Part shown: positions 7,320 through 15,283 of the stretch, piece by piece
Layout of the letters: each line of letters starts with the position of its first letter
Position numbering within the stretch: the first letter of the stretch is position 1
Source: JALYJG01 sp033763555
GTDB taxonomy: Bacteria; Pseudomonadota; Alphaproteobacteria; UBA9219
Assembly: GCA_033763555.1 (NCBI GenBank)
Contig: JANRKK010000042.1
Span: 1-22,186, forward strand
DNA: 22,186 nucleotides
Direction: 5' to 3'
Notes under the pieces: model-generated
The model's input: only the letters and a program-made list of their open reading frames with translations
Database searches by the model: none
What the model was told of the DNA's origin: nothing
Program-made: the position numbers and the translations under genes

Positions 7320-7733
7320 TCAGCGGCCAAAACGAAGCCAACGTTGATAGGTAGAGCCCTTGGGCTGCAAACCCTTTTGCCGGGATGAGCGGTCGGGTCG
7401 GTTGGCGACATTCACAAGAATATCGCCGGGCCTGATGACTTTATGTCCATCCATCTCAACCAGACCGGATACAATCCCATAGCCAAAAGCAGGAACTTCC
7501 TGCGCAACCCCATCGACCAGAACTTCGACAACAGACTGGCCGGGCCCTACCGCATCCCCCTCTTCAACCAGCCAACGGCTGAAGCAAATATGCGGCTCGG
7601 AAAGAGTAGCTCTCGCCGCCGACAATTGCTGAGCCTGTCCGACACCATCCGGTGAGGTCGTCACCAGCCATGGCTGGAAAGGCAGAGAGGAGCAGGCTCC
7701 CTCAACAGCAGGCATTTGAATCGTATGGGCCAT
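7320..7733 (-). CDS. Lipoyl-like domain protein lacking the lipoylation lysine, 137 aa
   Basis: A small protein between pdhA and pdhB. Its N-terminus (HTIQMPAVEG) and residues 52-110 (SRWLVEEGDAVGPGQSVVEV onward) follow the lipoyl-domain pattern of PdhB and PdhC, including the EGD..GPGQ turn and a second half ending in PGDILVNVA. At the modification site, where PdhB has ETDKATMEVEA, this protein has VLVDGVAQEVPA, so glycine 75 stands in place of the lysine and it should not be lipoylated there. An insertion of about 35 residues (13-48) separates the first strand from the rest, and a basic 26-residue tail follows. The start at ATG 7733 is preferred because the alternative at 7778 would overlap pdhA by 25 bases; 7733 follows the pdhA stop by 20 bases. 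An accessory or structural role in the PDH complex is inferred from location only. Confidence 0.8.
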   Translation of the reverse strand: MAHTIQMPAVEGACSSLPFQPWLVTTSPDGVGQAQQLSAARATLSEPHICFSRWLVEEGDAVGPGQSVVEVLVDGVAQEVPAFGYGIVSGLVEMDGHKVIRPGDILVNVANRPDRSSRQKGLQPKGSTYQRWLRFGR

Positions 7734-7753
7734 AATGTCCGTATTTCTACTGG

Positions 7754-8758
7754 TCAGTCGACAAGAACGTCGGTCCACAATTCCGAAGGGTCGGGCTCGG
7801 GGCTGGTCTGAGAAAACTCGGCGGCGGCATTCACAATTTCTTTGATCTCGCGTTCGATGGTTTTCAGGCCGTCTTCATTGATGATGCCTTCCTTCAGCAT
7901 TAGTTCACGCAGTGCATCGATCGGGTCATGCTTGCCGCGCCATTCTTCGACCTCTTCCTTCGTGCGGTATTTTGCAGGATCGGACATGGAATGGCCGCGA
8001 TAGCGGTAGGTCATCATCTCGAGCAGCATCGGGCCCTTGCCGGAGCGGACATAGTTCAGTGCTTCTTCGGCGGCATCACGGACTTTTAGCACATCCATGC
8101 CGTCCACCTGCTTGCCGGGAATGCCATAGGGTTCGCCGCGCTTGTACAGTTCACCAACCGCATGGCGTTCCTGGCTGGTGCCCATGCTGTATTGGTTGTT
8201 CTCGATGATATAGAGCACCGGGAGTTTCCACAGCGCCGCCATGTTGAAGCTTTCATAAACCTGGCCCTGATTGACGGCGCCGTCGCCGAAATAGGTCAGG
8301 CACACGCCGCCATCGCCTTTATATTGATGCGCGAAGGCCAGACCTGTACCTATGGGAACCTGCGCGCCAACAATGCCGTGACCACCGAAGAAATTCTTTT
8401 CACGGCTGAACATATGCATCGAGCCGCCCTTGCCGCGCGAATAACCACCGATACGCCCGGTCAGTTCGGCCATCACGCCGCCTGCATCCATGCCGCAAGC
8501 CAGCATATGTCCATGATCGCGATATGACGTCAGAACCGTATCGACAGGTTTTTGTACGGCCTGAATGCCGACAACGACCGCTTCCTGCCCGATATAGAGG
8601 TGGCAGAAACCGCCAATCAGCCCCATGCCATAAAGCTGGCCGGACTTTTCCTCAAAACGGCGGATGAGCAGCATATCGCGATAGTATTTTTGCAGATCAG
8701 CGGCGCGTGCGCGCATCGGCTGATTTGCCGCGACGGGATGAAGCTGCGGCTTGGCCAT
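7754..8758 (-). CDS. pdhA: Pyruvate dehydrogenase E1 alpha
   Basis: The thiamine diphosphate-binding subunit of the E1 decarboxylase; it works with PdhB. The TPP motif begins GDGAVNQGQVYESFNMAALW and closes with ENN about 30 residues later. Other family marks are RRFEEKSGQLYGMGLIGGFC, GQEAVVVG, SYRDHGH, GGKGGSMHMF-type loop (SRGKGGSMHMFS) and the phosphorylation-loop-like YRYRGHSMSDP. I place the start at ATG 8758 (MAKPQLHP, 334 residues), eight bases after an AAGGA; an ATG at 8764 is equally close to AGGA. A longer frame back to 8878 has no family similarity in its first 38 residues and overlaps the putative promoter. It is the first gene of the operon. Confidence 0.95.
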   Translation of the reverse strand: MAKPQLHPVAANQPMRARAADLQKYYRDMLLIRRFEEKSGQLYGMGLIGGFCHLYIGQEAVVVGIQAVQKPVDTVLTSYRDHGHMLACGMDAGGVMAELTGRIGGYSRGKGGSMHMFSREKNFFGGHGIVGAQVPIGTGLAFAHQYKGDGGVCLTYFGDGAVNQGQVYESFNMAALWKLPVLYIIENNQYSMGTSQERHAVGELYKRGEPYGIPGKQVDGMDVLKVRDAAEEALNYVRSGKGPMLLEMMTYRYRGHSMSDPAKYRTKEEVEEWRGKHDPIDALRELMLKEGIINEDGLKTIEREIKEIVNAAAEFSQTSPEPDPSELWTDVLVD

Positions 8759-8873
8759 GAACATTGTCCTTCCTAGCCCCACGAAAAAAACGCGTCCGAG
8801 AGAAGACTCGCGCGGCATCAAGTAGAACGATTGCCGCTTCTTTTCAAGCAAGGCGAGCCTTTTCAACCCGCCT

Positions 8874-8902
8874 ATCATAGCGCGTTCAGGCCCAAGACTT
8901 AA
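8874..8902 (-). promoter_or_regulatory. Putative promoter of the PDH operon
   Basis: On the minus strand a TATGAT -10 (8874-8879) lies 17 bases from a weak TTAAGT -35 (8897-8902). Transcription from here would give pdhA a leader of about 110 bases. The gap between ftsB and pdhA (8759-8943) holds no other recognisable feature: no clear terminator hairpin, so read-through from eno-ftsB is also possible. Based only on resemblance to the sigma-70 consensus. Confidence 0.35.
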
Positions 8903-8943
8903 TTGCTTTCATAGGCTTAAAGGATAAAAAATATTTCACAGAT

Positions 8944-9276
8944 TTATTTGCTGCGTTGCAGCACATTTTCCTTCTTTTCCGGAGGCGTAATGATCACGAT
9001 TTCGTTGGGCTTGGAATAGTCCAGCATCTCACGCGATTTTTCGTCCAACAAATCAGGGTCAAGATTGCCGGGGCGCATGAGGCTCACGCGATGATCGAGG
9101 TCCTTATGCTCTTTTTGCAATTGCGAAAGGGTATTTTGCGCGCTGTTAACCTGCCCCTGCAGCCGCAGCATCGCGAACCAGCCGCGGTCGCCCTGAACCG
9201 TGTGATAAAGGAAGTAGCCGACGATGCAGGCGAACGCCACGGACGCGATGGTTTGCCATGTGCGTTTGGCGATCAC
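8944..9276 (-). CDS. ftsB: FtsB/DivIC-family septum formation initiator
   Basis: A bitopic inner-membrane protein of the division machinery that in characterised bacteria forms a complex with FtsL and FtsQ. The 110 residues show a short cytoplasmic start, one membrane helix (about 9-27, TIASVAFACIVGYFLYHTV), a periplasmic coiled coil (about 38-70, QGQVNSAQNTLSQLQKEHKD) and the family's C-terminal segment with P.LLDEKSREML. Position immediately downstream of eno is classic for this family. The start is GTG at 9276, four bases after the eno stop; a strong AGGAGG inside the last codons of eno lies ten bases before it, so the two are probably translated from one message. Confidence 0.88.
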   Translation of the reverse strand: MIAKRTWQTIASVAFACIVGYFLYHTVQGDRGWFAMLRLQGQVNSAQNTLSQLQKEHKDLDHRVSLMRPGNLDPDLLDEKSREMLDYSKPNEIVIITPPEKKENVLQRSK

Positions 9277-9279
9277 CCG

Positions 9280-10560
9280 CTATTTTCCTCCTACCACAGC
9301 CATTCCGGCAAAGCGCGCGGTACGGCCCAGCTGTTCTTCGATGCGGATGAGCTGATTGTATTTGGCGATACGTTCCGAGCGCGACAGCGAACCTGTTTTG
9401 ATCTGCCCGCAATTCGTCGCCACCGCAAGATCGGCAATCGTGTAATCCTCGGTTTCACCGGAGCGATGCGACATCACGGCGCGATAACCCGCCTTGTGTG
9501 CCATCTCGACTGCCTCAAGCGTTTCGCTGAGCGTACCGATCTGATTAACCTTGATCAGGATGGCGTTAGCGATGTCACGCTCAATGCCCGCCGCCAGACG
9601 CGCGGTGTTGGTCACGAACACATCATCGCCAACCAGTTGCACTTTCTTGCCCAGGGCTTCGGTCAGCATTTCCCAGCCATCGAAATCATCTTCGGCCATG
9701 CCATCTTCTACCGAGATGATGGGATAGCGCGTGCAGAGATCGACATAATAACGCACCATCTGCTCGCCATTTAAAACCTTGCGTTCGCCTGTCATTTCAT
9801 AACGGCCTGCTTTGTAGAATTCCGTCGCAGCGGCATCAAGCGCCAGCATGATGTCTTCGCCCGGCAGATAGCCCGCTTTCTCGCAGGCGCGCATGATGAA
9901 GCCGATGGCTTCATCCGCCGAAGCGAGATTCGGTGCGAAGCCGCCTTCATCACCAACACCTGTGTTATGACCTGCGTCGTTCAGAAGTTTTTTCAGCGCA
10001 TGAAAAACTTCCGCGCCCATACGGATAGCATCAGCACAACTCTCGGCGCCGACGGGCATGATCATGAATTCCTGGATGTCGATGGGATTATCGGCGTGCG
10101 CGCCGCCATTGATGATGTTCATCATCGGCACCGGAAGCAGCGACGCACCAGCACCGCCAACATAACGGTAGAGCGGCAGTTCGGCTTCCGCGGCAGCGGC
10201 TTTTGCTACCGCAAGGCTGACACCCAGAATGGCGTTAGCACCAAGGCGGGATTTGTTTGGCGTGCTGTCCAGCTCGATCATCGCGCCATCGACGGCCACC
10301 TGATCCATGGCGTTCATGCCGACAACGGCATCGGCAATTTCGTCGTTTACGGCTTCCACAGCGCGTAAAACACCCTTGCCATTATAGCGCTTGGGGTCGG
10401 CATCGCGTAGTTCAACCGCTTCATGCGCCCCGGTGGAGGCCCCCGAAGGCACGGCGGCACGGCCAAAAGCACCACTTTCCAGAAGGGCATCGACTTCGAT
10501 CGTGGGATTCCCGCGGCTATCGATAATTTCACGGGCACGGAGCTGGGCTACGGATGACAT
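9280..10560 (-). CDS. eno: Enolase
   Basis: Interconverts 2-phosphoglycerate and phosphoenolpyruvate in glycolysis, in the cytoplasm. The 426-residue product begins SSVAQLRAREIIDSRGNPT, with the family's opening REIxDSRGNPT. It contains the phosphate- and magnesium-binding segments GASTGAHEAVELRD, GDEGGFAPN and VEDGMAEDDFDGW, the signature ILIKVNQIGTLSET, the MSHRSGETEDYTIADLAV loop and the terminal QIKTGSLSRSER. The start at ATG 10560 gives the usual length. A TTG 33 bases upstream is in frame but adds residues not seen in the family. The ribosome binding site is weak. It is transcribed divergently from ribD across a 68-base gap. Confidence 0.97.
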   Translation of the reverse strand: MSSVAQLRAREIIDSRGNPTIEVDALLESGAFGRAAVPSGASTGAHEAVELRDADPKRYNGKGVLRAVEAVNDEIADAVVGMNAMDQVAVDGAMIELDSTPNKSRLGANAILGVSLAVAKAAAAEAELPLYRYVGGAGASLLPVPMMNIINGGAHADNPIDIQEFMIMPVGAESCADAIRMGAEVFHALKKLLNDAGHNTGVGDEGGFAPNLASADEAIGFIMRACEKAGYLPGEDIMLALDAAATEFYKAGRYEMTGERKVLNGEQMVRYYVDLCTRYPIISVEDGMAEDDFDGWEMLTEALGKKVQLVGDDVFVTNTARLAAGIERDIANAILIKVNQIGTLSETLEAVEMAHKAGYRAVMSHRSGETEDYTIADLAVATNCGQIKTGSLSRSERIAKYNQLIRIEEQLGRTARFAGMAVVGGK

Positions 10561-10577
10561 ACGGTTACCAAGGCTGG

Positions 10578-10607
10578 ATGAGACAAAAATCAACCTTCTG
10601 CTATAAC
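10578..10607 (+). promoter_or_regulatory. Putative ribD promoter in the eno-ribD divergent gap
   Basis: On the plus strand ATGAGA (10578-10583) and TATAAC (10602-10607) are separated by 18 bases, about 22 bases before the ribD ATG. The eno promoter must lie in or upstream of the same short gap, but I cannot place it with confidence. Consensus resemblance only. Confidence 0.3.
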
Positions 10608-10628
10608 ATAGACTGGTTTTGATATGAA

Positions 10629-11624
10629 ATGAAAATGACTTCCCCGCTGCCGGAATCAGCCCTGAAAAAGGCCATGAGCCAAGCCTGCGCCGAGGCGCGC
10701 AAATGGCTGGGCGCGACCTTGCCTAACCCGCCCGTCGGTGCGACCGTGCTAGACGCCGAAGGAAATATTCTGGCCGTTGCGGCCCACAAGTGTGCGGGAG
10801 AAGCCCATGCCGAAGCTGCCTTACTGGAACTCTGCGCCGCGCAAAATCTGTTGCCCAAAATTCATACGCTCTGCGTGACGCTGGAGCCCTGCAATCATCA
10901 AGGCCGCACACCGCCTTGCACCGAAGCAATTATCCGCACGGGCATCAAGCATGTGGTTATTGGAACGCGTGACCCTAATCCGAATGTCCAGGGCGGCGGC
11001 CTCGAGCATTTGAAACAGGCAGGCATTGATGTCACCACGGGTGTTCAGGAAGAAGAATGCTGTCAACTTATCCATGCCTTCGCGTATCACGCGACCACTG
11101 GCCAACCCTGGATAACAGTAAAGCGAGCCATAAGCCGTGATGGCTCGATGATACCGCCGCCGGGGCAGAAGACCTTCACCTCTCAGGAATCGCTGCGTCT
11201 TGCGCACAGGTTGCGGAAAAAGACTGATGCCATTTTGACCGGCAGCGGGACCATTCTGGCCGATAACCCGCTTTTTACGGTGCGGCATGTAGCCGATCAC
11301 CCCGGCAAAAGGCGCTGGCTGGGTATCCTTGATCGCCGGGGTCGTGTGCCCGACGCTTATCTTAAAGCATCACATGAGCGTGGGCTTGATACACTTATAT
11401 ATCAGGATATTAACGTAGCACTTGAAGACCTGACCCGAAGAGGCGCAGAGGATATTCTGGTCGAGGCGGGCCCTGCCCTGTCGCAAGCCATCCTCGACAG
11501 CGGGCTTTGGATGATGTCGATGACCATTCATCAAGGCAACCCCGACAGGGTCGAAACCCGCCTCAATCCTGCCGCAAACCTGCCTTTTACAGCGGAAAAT
11601 CTCGAGGCTTTTCTACCCGCCTGA
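10629..11624 (+). CDS. ribD: Riboflavin biosynthesis deaminase/reductase RibD
   Basis: A two-domain cytoplasmic enzyme that deaminates and then reduces the pyrimidine intermediate made from GTP in the riboflavin pathway. The N-terminal deaminase domain has the zinc ligands H60 and the catalytic E62 in HAE, and C88/C97 in EPCNHQGRTPPC. The reductase domain starts near residue 147 (PWITVKRAISRDG) and has TFTSQESLRLAHRLR and DAILTGSGTILADNPLFTVR. At 331 residues it is some 30 shorter than typical RibD, the loss being in the reductase half, so the C-terminal activity is less certain. The usual partners (ribE, ribBA, ribH, nrdR) are not next to it. ATG 10629 and ATG 10635 are both possible starts; neither has a clear ribosome binding site. 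Confidence 0.88.
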   Translation: MKMTSPLPESALKKAMSQACAEARKWLGATLPNPPVGATVLDAEGNILAVAAHKCAGEAHAEAALLELCAAQNLLPKIHTLCVTLEPCNHQGRTPPCTEAIIRTGIKHVVIGTRDPNPNVQGGGLEHLKQAGIDVTTGVQEEECCQLIHAFAYHATTGQPWITVKRAISRDGSMIPPPGQKTFTSQESLRLAHRLRKKTDAILTGSGTILADNPLFTVRHVADHPGKRRWLGILDRRGRVPDAYLKASHERGLDTLIYQDINVALEDLTRRGAEDILVEAGPALSQAILDSGLWMMSMTIHQGNPDRVETRLNPAANLPFTAENLEAFLPA

Positions 11625-11683
11625 TGACAAACACCTTATAAGAAGCTAGTTATTTGAACCGGATCATGAATTTGGACTGACAT

Positions 11684-13486
11684 ATGCACCCCTACCGCAC
11701 CCATACCTGTGGCGAACTGCGCCTGTCGAACAAGGACCAGACCGTGCGCCTGTCAGGCTGGGTTCACCGCAAGCGCGATCATGGCAGCCTTTTGTTCCTC
11801 GATCTGCGCGACCATTACGGGCTGACCCAATGCGTCATTGACCGTTCCAGCCCCCTGCTCCCGGCGCTTGAAGCCGTGAAGAATGAAAGCGTGGTAACAG
11901 TGACAGGCAAGGTCGTGCAACGCCCGTCCGAAACCGCCAATGACAAACTGTCCACGGGCGAAGTGGAAATCGACATTACCGAATTCGTGGTGCAGAGCGC
12001 CGCGGAACCCCTGCCGATGCAGGTCAATGCCGATGCCGACACCGGCGAGGATGTGCGCCTGACCTATCGCTTTCTCGATCTGCGCCGCGAGGAGATGCAG
12101 CGGAATATCAAACTGCGCTCCGATGTCATCGCTGCCATCCGCCGCCGCATGTGGGACGCCGGGTTCCGCGAATTCCAGACGCCGATCCTTACCTCCTCCA
12201 GCCCGGAAGGCGCGCGTGACTATCTGGTGCCGAGCCGCATTCATCCCGGAAAATTCTATGCCTTGCCGCAGGCGCCGCAGCAGTTCAAACAGCTGCTGAT
12301 GATCGCGGGTTATGATCGTTATTTTCAGATCGCCCCCTGCTTCCGCGACGAGGACGCCCGCGCCGACCGCAGCCCCGGCGAGTTTTACCAACTCGATTTC
12401 GAGATGAGCTATGTGACGCAGGACGATGTGTTCAACACCATCGAACCCGTTCTGCATGGCGTGTTCGATGATTTCAGGGACTGGACAGGCACGAAACGCA
12501 AGGTTTCGCCTTATCCGTTTGTTCGCATTCCCTATGAAGAAGCGATGCTGAAATACGGCTCGGACAAGCCGGATTTGCGCAACCCGTTGCTGATCACCGA
12601 TGTGACATCCGTTTTCAAACGCGACGATGTTGAATTCCGCGCTTTCCGCGGCATTATCGATCAGGGCGGTGTGGTGCGCGCGATCCGCGCGCCAAAAGTC
12701 TCCGACAAACCGCGCAGCTTCTTTGACAAGCTGAATGACTGGGCGAAGGAACTTGGTGCACCGGGACTGGGCTACATCACCTTTGAAGGCGGCACAGGCA
12801 AAGGCCCCATCTCACGTTTTGTTGTCGAGGCCGCACAGAAAGAATTGCGCGCACTCACCGGCTGCGAAGACGGCGATGCCGTGTTCTTCGTCTGCGACAC
12901 AAAAGACAAGGCGGCAAAAATGGTCGGCGCTGCGCGCACCAAGATCGCGGAGGATATGGATTGCATCGTCAAAGACGAATTCCGCTTCTGCTGGATTGTT
13001 GATTTCCCGATGTATGAATATGACGAGCAGCGCAAGAAAATCGACTTCAGCCACAACCCCTTCTCCATGCCACAGGGCGGGCTGAAGGCGCTGGAAACAC
13101 AGGACCCGCTGACGATCAAGGCGTTCCAGTACGACATCGTCTGCAACGGTGTGGAGCTGTCATCGGGCGCCATCCGTAACCATCTACCGGATGTCATGTA
13201 CAAGGCGTTTGCCATCGCTGGCTATTCTGCTGAGGAGTTAGAGGCGCGTTTCGGCGGCATGTTGTCGGCGCTCAAGCTCGGCGCGCCGCCGCACGGCGGC
13301 TCGGCCCCCGGCATCGACCGCATTGTTATGCTGCTCGCCGATCAGCCCAATATCCGCGAGGTCATCGCCTTCCCGCTGAACCAGCAGGCGCAGGATTTGA
13401 TGATGCAGGCCCCCAACAGCGTTCCGCCCGAACGGATGCAGGAATTGCATATACGGCTGGCGTTGCCTGTTAAAAAGGCGAGCTAA
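11684..13486 (+). CDS. aspS: Aspartyl-tRNA synthetase
   Basis: A class II synthetase that charges tRNA-Asp, and in many alphaproteobacteria also tRNA-Asn. The N-terminal OB-fold anticodon domain has GWVHRKRDHGSLLFLDLRD. Motif 2 is FRDEDARADRSPGEFYQLDF, the bacterial-type GAD insertion domain follows, and motif 3 is GGSAPGIDRIVMLL. The length of 600 residues is normal. The histidine in RKRDHG is the residue associated with non-discriminating AspRS, where discriminating E. coli AspRS has leucine; this suggests it also makes Asp-tRNA-Asn for GatCAB, though that is inference. The start at ATG 11684 has GGA about eight bases upstream. Confidence 0.97.
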   Translation: MHPYRTHTCGELRLSNKDQTVRLSGWVHRKRDHGSLLFLDLRDHYGLTQCVIDRSSPLLPALEAVKNESVVTVTGKVVQRPSETANDKLSTGEVEIDITEFVVQSAAEPLPMQVNADADTGEDVRLTYRFLDLRREEMQRNIKLRSDVIAAIRRRMWDAGFREFQTPILTSSSPEGARDYLVPSRIHPGKFYALPQAPQQFKQLLMIAGYDRYFQIAPCFRDEDARADRSPGEFYQLDFEMSYVTQDDVFNTIEPVLHGVFDDFRDWTGTKRKVSPYPFVRIPYEEAMLKYGSDKPDLRNPLLITDVTSVFKRDDVEFRAFRGIIDQGGVVRAIRAPKVSDKPRSFFDKLNDWAKELGAPGLGYITFEGGTGKGPISRFVVEAAQKELRALTGCEDGDAVFFVCDTKDKAAKMVGAARTKIAEDMDCIVKDEFRFCWIVDFPMYEYDEQRKKIDFSHNPFSMPQGGLKALETQDPLTIKAFQYDIVCNGVELSSGAIRNHLPDVMYKAFAIAGYSAEELEARFGGMLSALKLGAPPHGGSAPGIDRIVMLLADQPNIREVIAFPLNQQAQDLMMQAPNSVPPERMQELHIRLALPVKKAS

Positions 13487-13490
13487 CCGT

Positions 13491-13654
13491 AACGTCATTC
13501 CGGAAAAATTCGCCGGAACGCAGTGGAGGCGGATTTTATCCGGAACCCAGTTCCTCTATCGGATCGAACGGCTTTTGCCTGTATGCTAACTGGGTTCCAG
13601 ATAAACTTTCTTTCGCCGCTACGCGCCGAAGAGAAAGTTTTCTGGAATGACGTT
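13491..13654. repeat. Multi-branched palindromic element between aspS and the TPR membrane gene
   Basis: The outer ends are a 17-base inverted repeat with one mismatch (13491-13507 against 13638-13654, containing GTCATTCC/GGAATGAC). Inside are three further inverted pairs: 13505-13514 with 13528-13537 (one mismatch), 13540-13552 with 13588-13600 (CCGGAACCCAGTT against AACTGGGTTCCAG, one mismatch), and 13603-13610 with 13633-13640 (AAACTTTC/GAAAGTTT). As single-stranded DNA or RNA it would fold as an outer stem enclosing three hairpins. The GTCATTCC ends resemble those of the element at 16608-16680. It fills most of the 189-base gap and may end the aspS message. It has no coding capacity of its own. 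Confidence 0.75.
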
Positions 13655-13675
13655 TTAGGTTAGGCTGGCTTCATC

Positions 13676-15283
13676 GTGATTCTTACCCGCGCCACGCAAT
13701 TTTATGAAACGCTTTCGCCCCGCGCGAAAAAGCTGGCGCCTTATCTCGCGCTCGTGATTGCGGTTTTTCTTGCCTACTGCAACGTGTACGGCAGTGAGTT
13801 TTTGTATGATGATGAATTCCTGATCGTCAAAAATGAATTTCTGAGAAGCTGGGATTATCTTGGTTCAATTTTCACAGGCTCCATCGGTGCAGGTGCACAT
13901 CAGGCCAGCGGTTTTTACCGTCCCCTACAAGTTGTTTTATATCTCATTGTTTTTCAAATCAGTGAATTGTCGCTGTTTGGTTATCATTTATTGAATATTG
14001 TCCTACACAGCGCCAATGCCTGCCTTGTTTATAAATTAGGCCGCAAACTGCGCTTCCAGTCCGCAGCTTCTTTTTTGGCGGCACTTGTTTGGGCACTACA
14101 TCCAGTTCACACCGAAGTCATTGCTTACATAAGCGGAACCGCTGACCCTCTTTTTGCCTTTTTTTGCTTACTGACACTTGTTATTCTTTTACCCAGCTTC
14201 AAGGCGCATAAATTCTATATTGCCCTGCCACTCTTTATTCTTGGCCTTCTGAGCAAGGAAGAAGCCGTTATCCTTCCCCTCCTTGCCGTGACTTGCCTGT
14301 TTCTGCTTGAGAAAGACAGGCTGAAACCAAAAACCTATTTACGCACATGGCCATTATGGGGAATGGCAGGACTTTATGCCATCCTTCATGAAATCTTTTT
14401 AAAGTTTGATGGCTTTCAACTGTACCGATTGAACGATACCTACGCCAACAGCATCCTGTGCCGCCTTTGGACATTTCTTGCCACATTGCCATCTTATCTT
14501 GGGTTTCTCGTCTGGCCTTTCGGGCTGCATTTTGACCGGGATTTTCAACCTGTTCTTAGCCCATGGAATCTGCCTGTTCTTGGCGGCTTTGCAATGCTTG
14601 CCATTGCCGCTTTCTTCGTTTTCCGGGGCCGCAACCGCCAAGGACTGATTATCAGCTGGGGCTTGCTCTGGTTTACAGCGGCGCATCTTCTGCATACAGG
14701 CATTCTCGTTCCGGTGAATGCGATGTTACTGGAGCATTGGCTGTATCTGCCTACAGTCGGGATTTTTCTTGCGGCTGCGCAAGTATTAATTCTCGCGCTA
14801 AACAAAAAACGGTGGGAAAAATACCAAACACATGTTGCTGTCGCTGCACTTCTGCTTGCTGCATTTCTTGGCGTTTTGAGTTTCCGTCAGAACCGCGTCT
14901 GGCGCGATCCGGAAACCTTTTATCTGCATATCTTCAAGCATGGCGAACCATCGCCGCATGCGCATAACAATCTCGGCATTCTCTATACGCTCCAAGGCAA
15001 ATATACCAAAGCCGTGGAAGAGTTTGATTTATCCATAAGGCTGTCCGGCGATACCAACGCCCAGGCGCATCACAATATGGCCATCGCTTTACTAAACGGG
15101 CCGAATGGGAAGAGCTATACGCAGGAAGCTATCAAACACTTCAAGCGCACGCTGGAGATGGAACCAAACTCGCCGCTGTCCAGCAATGCGCTTGCCTATA
15201 TGTACGAACAGCAAGGGGATAAGGAAGAAGCTGCCTATTACCAGGCGATGACCGAAAGCATCCGCAAAAGATTGCGACCTTAA
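13676..15283 (+). CDS. Polytopic membrane protein with C-terminal TPRs (TMTC/GT-C-like)
   Basis: An integral membrane protein of 535 residues. A hydrophobic N-terminal region (about residues 20-410) with roughly ten membrane helices is followed by a soluble region from about 427 with tetratricopeptide repeats (HNNLGILYTLQGKYTKAVEE, then AIKHFKRTLEMEPNSPLSSN). The first loop carries YDDEFL (D45, D46, E47), and a later loop has HPVHTEVIAYISG. This layout, an acidic pair in the first loop plus TPRs, resembles the GT-C glycosyltransferase-like TMTC/PMT superfamily, whose members transfer sugars from lipid-linked donors. The substrate is unknown. The start is GTG 13676 just after the palindromic repeat; no ATG near the N-terminus fits better. 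The TAA stop overlaps the convergent rarA stop as TTAA. Its base composition is lower in GC than aspS. Confidence 0.8.
   Translation: MILTRATQFYETLSPRAKKLAPYLALVIAVFLAYCNVYGSEFLYDDEFLIVKNEFLRSWDYLGSIFTGSIGAGAHQASGFYRPLQVVLYLIVFQISELSLFGYHLLNIVLHSANACLVYKLGRKLRFQSAASFLAALVWALHPVHTEVIAYISGTADPLFAFFCLLTLVILLPSFKAHKFYIALPLFILGLLSKEEAVILPLLAVTCLFLLEKDRLKPKTYLRTWPLWGMAGLYAILHEIFLKFDGFQLYRLNDTYANSILCRLWTFLATLPSYLGFLVWPFGLHFDRDFQPVLSPWNLPVLGGFAMLAIAAFFVFRGRNRQGLIISWGLLWFTAAHLLHTGILVPVNAMLLEHWLYLPTVGIFLAAAQVLILALNKKRWEKYQTHVAVAALLLAAFLGVLSFRQNRVWRDPETFYLHIFKHGEPSPHAHNNLGILYTLQGKYTKAVEEFDLSIRLSGDTNAQAHHNMAIALLNGPNGKSYTQEAIKHFKRTLEMEPNSPLSSNALAYMYEQQGDKEEAAYYQAMTESIRKRLRP

Noticed and set aside
6264..7388. 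A 374-codon open frame on the plus strand opposite pdhB
   Set aside because: It lies wholly antisense to a clear E1 beta gene, is rich in Arg/His/Asp as expected for the complement of GC-rich coding sequence, and has no recognisable domain.
7734..7778. Longer start for the small lipoyl-like gene
   Set aside because: The extra 15 residues overlap the end of pdhA and have no lipoyl-domain character; the lipoyl pattern begins right after ATG 7733.
8956..9774. A 272-codon plus-strand frame opposite ftsB and eno
   Set aside because: Antisense to two well-supported genes; no motif, and no sensible ribosome binding site.
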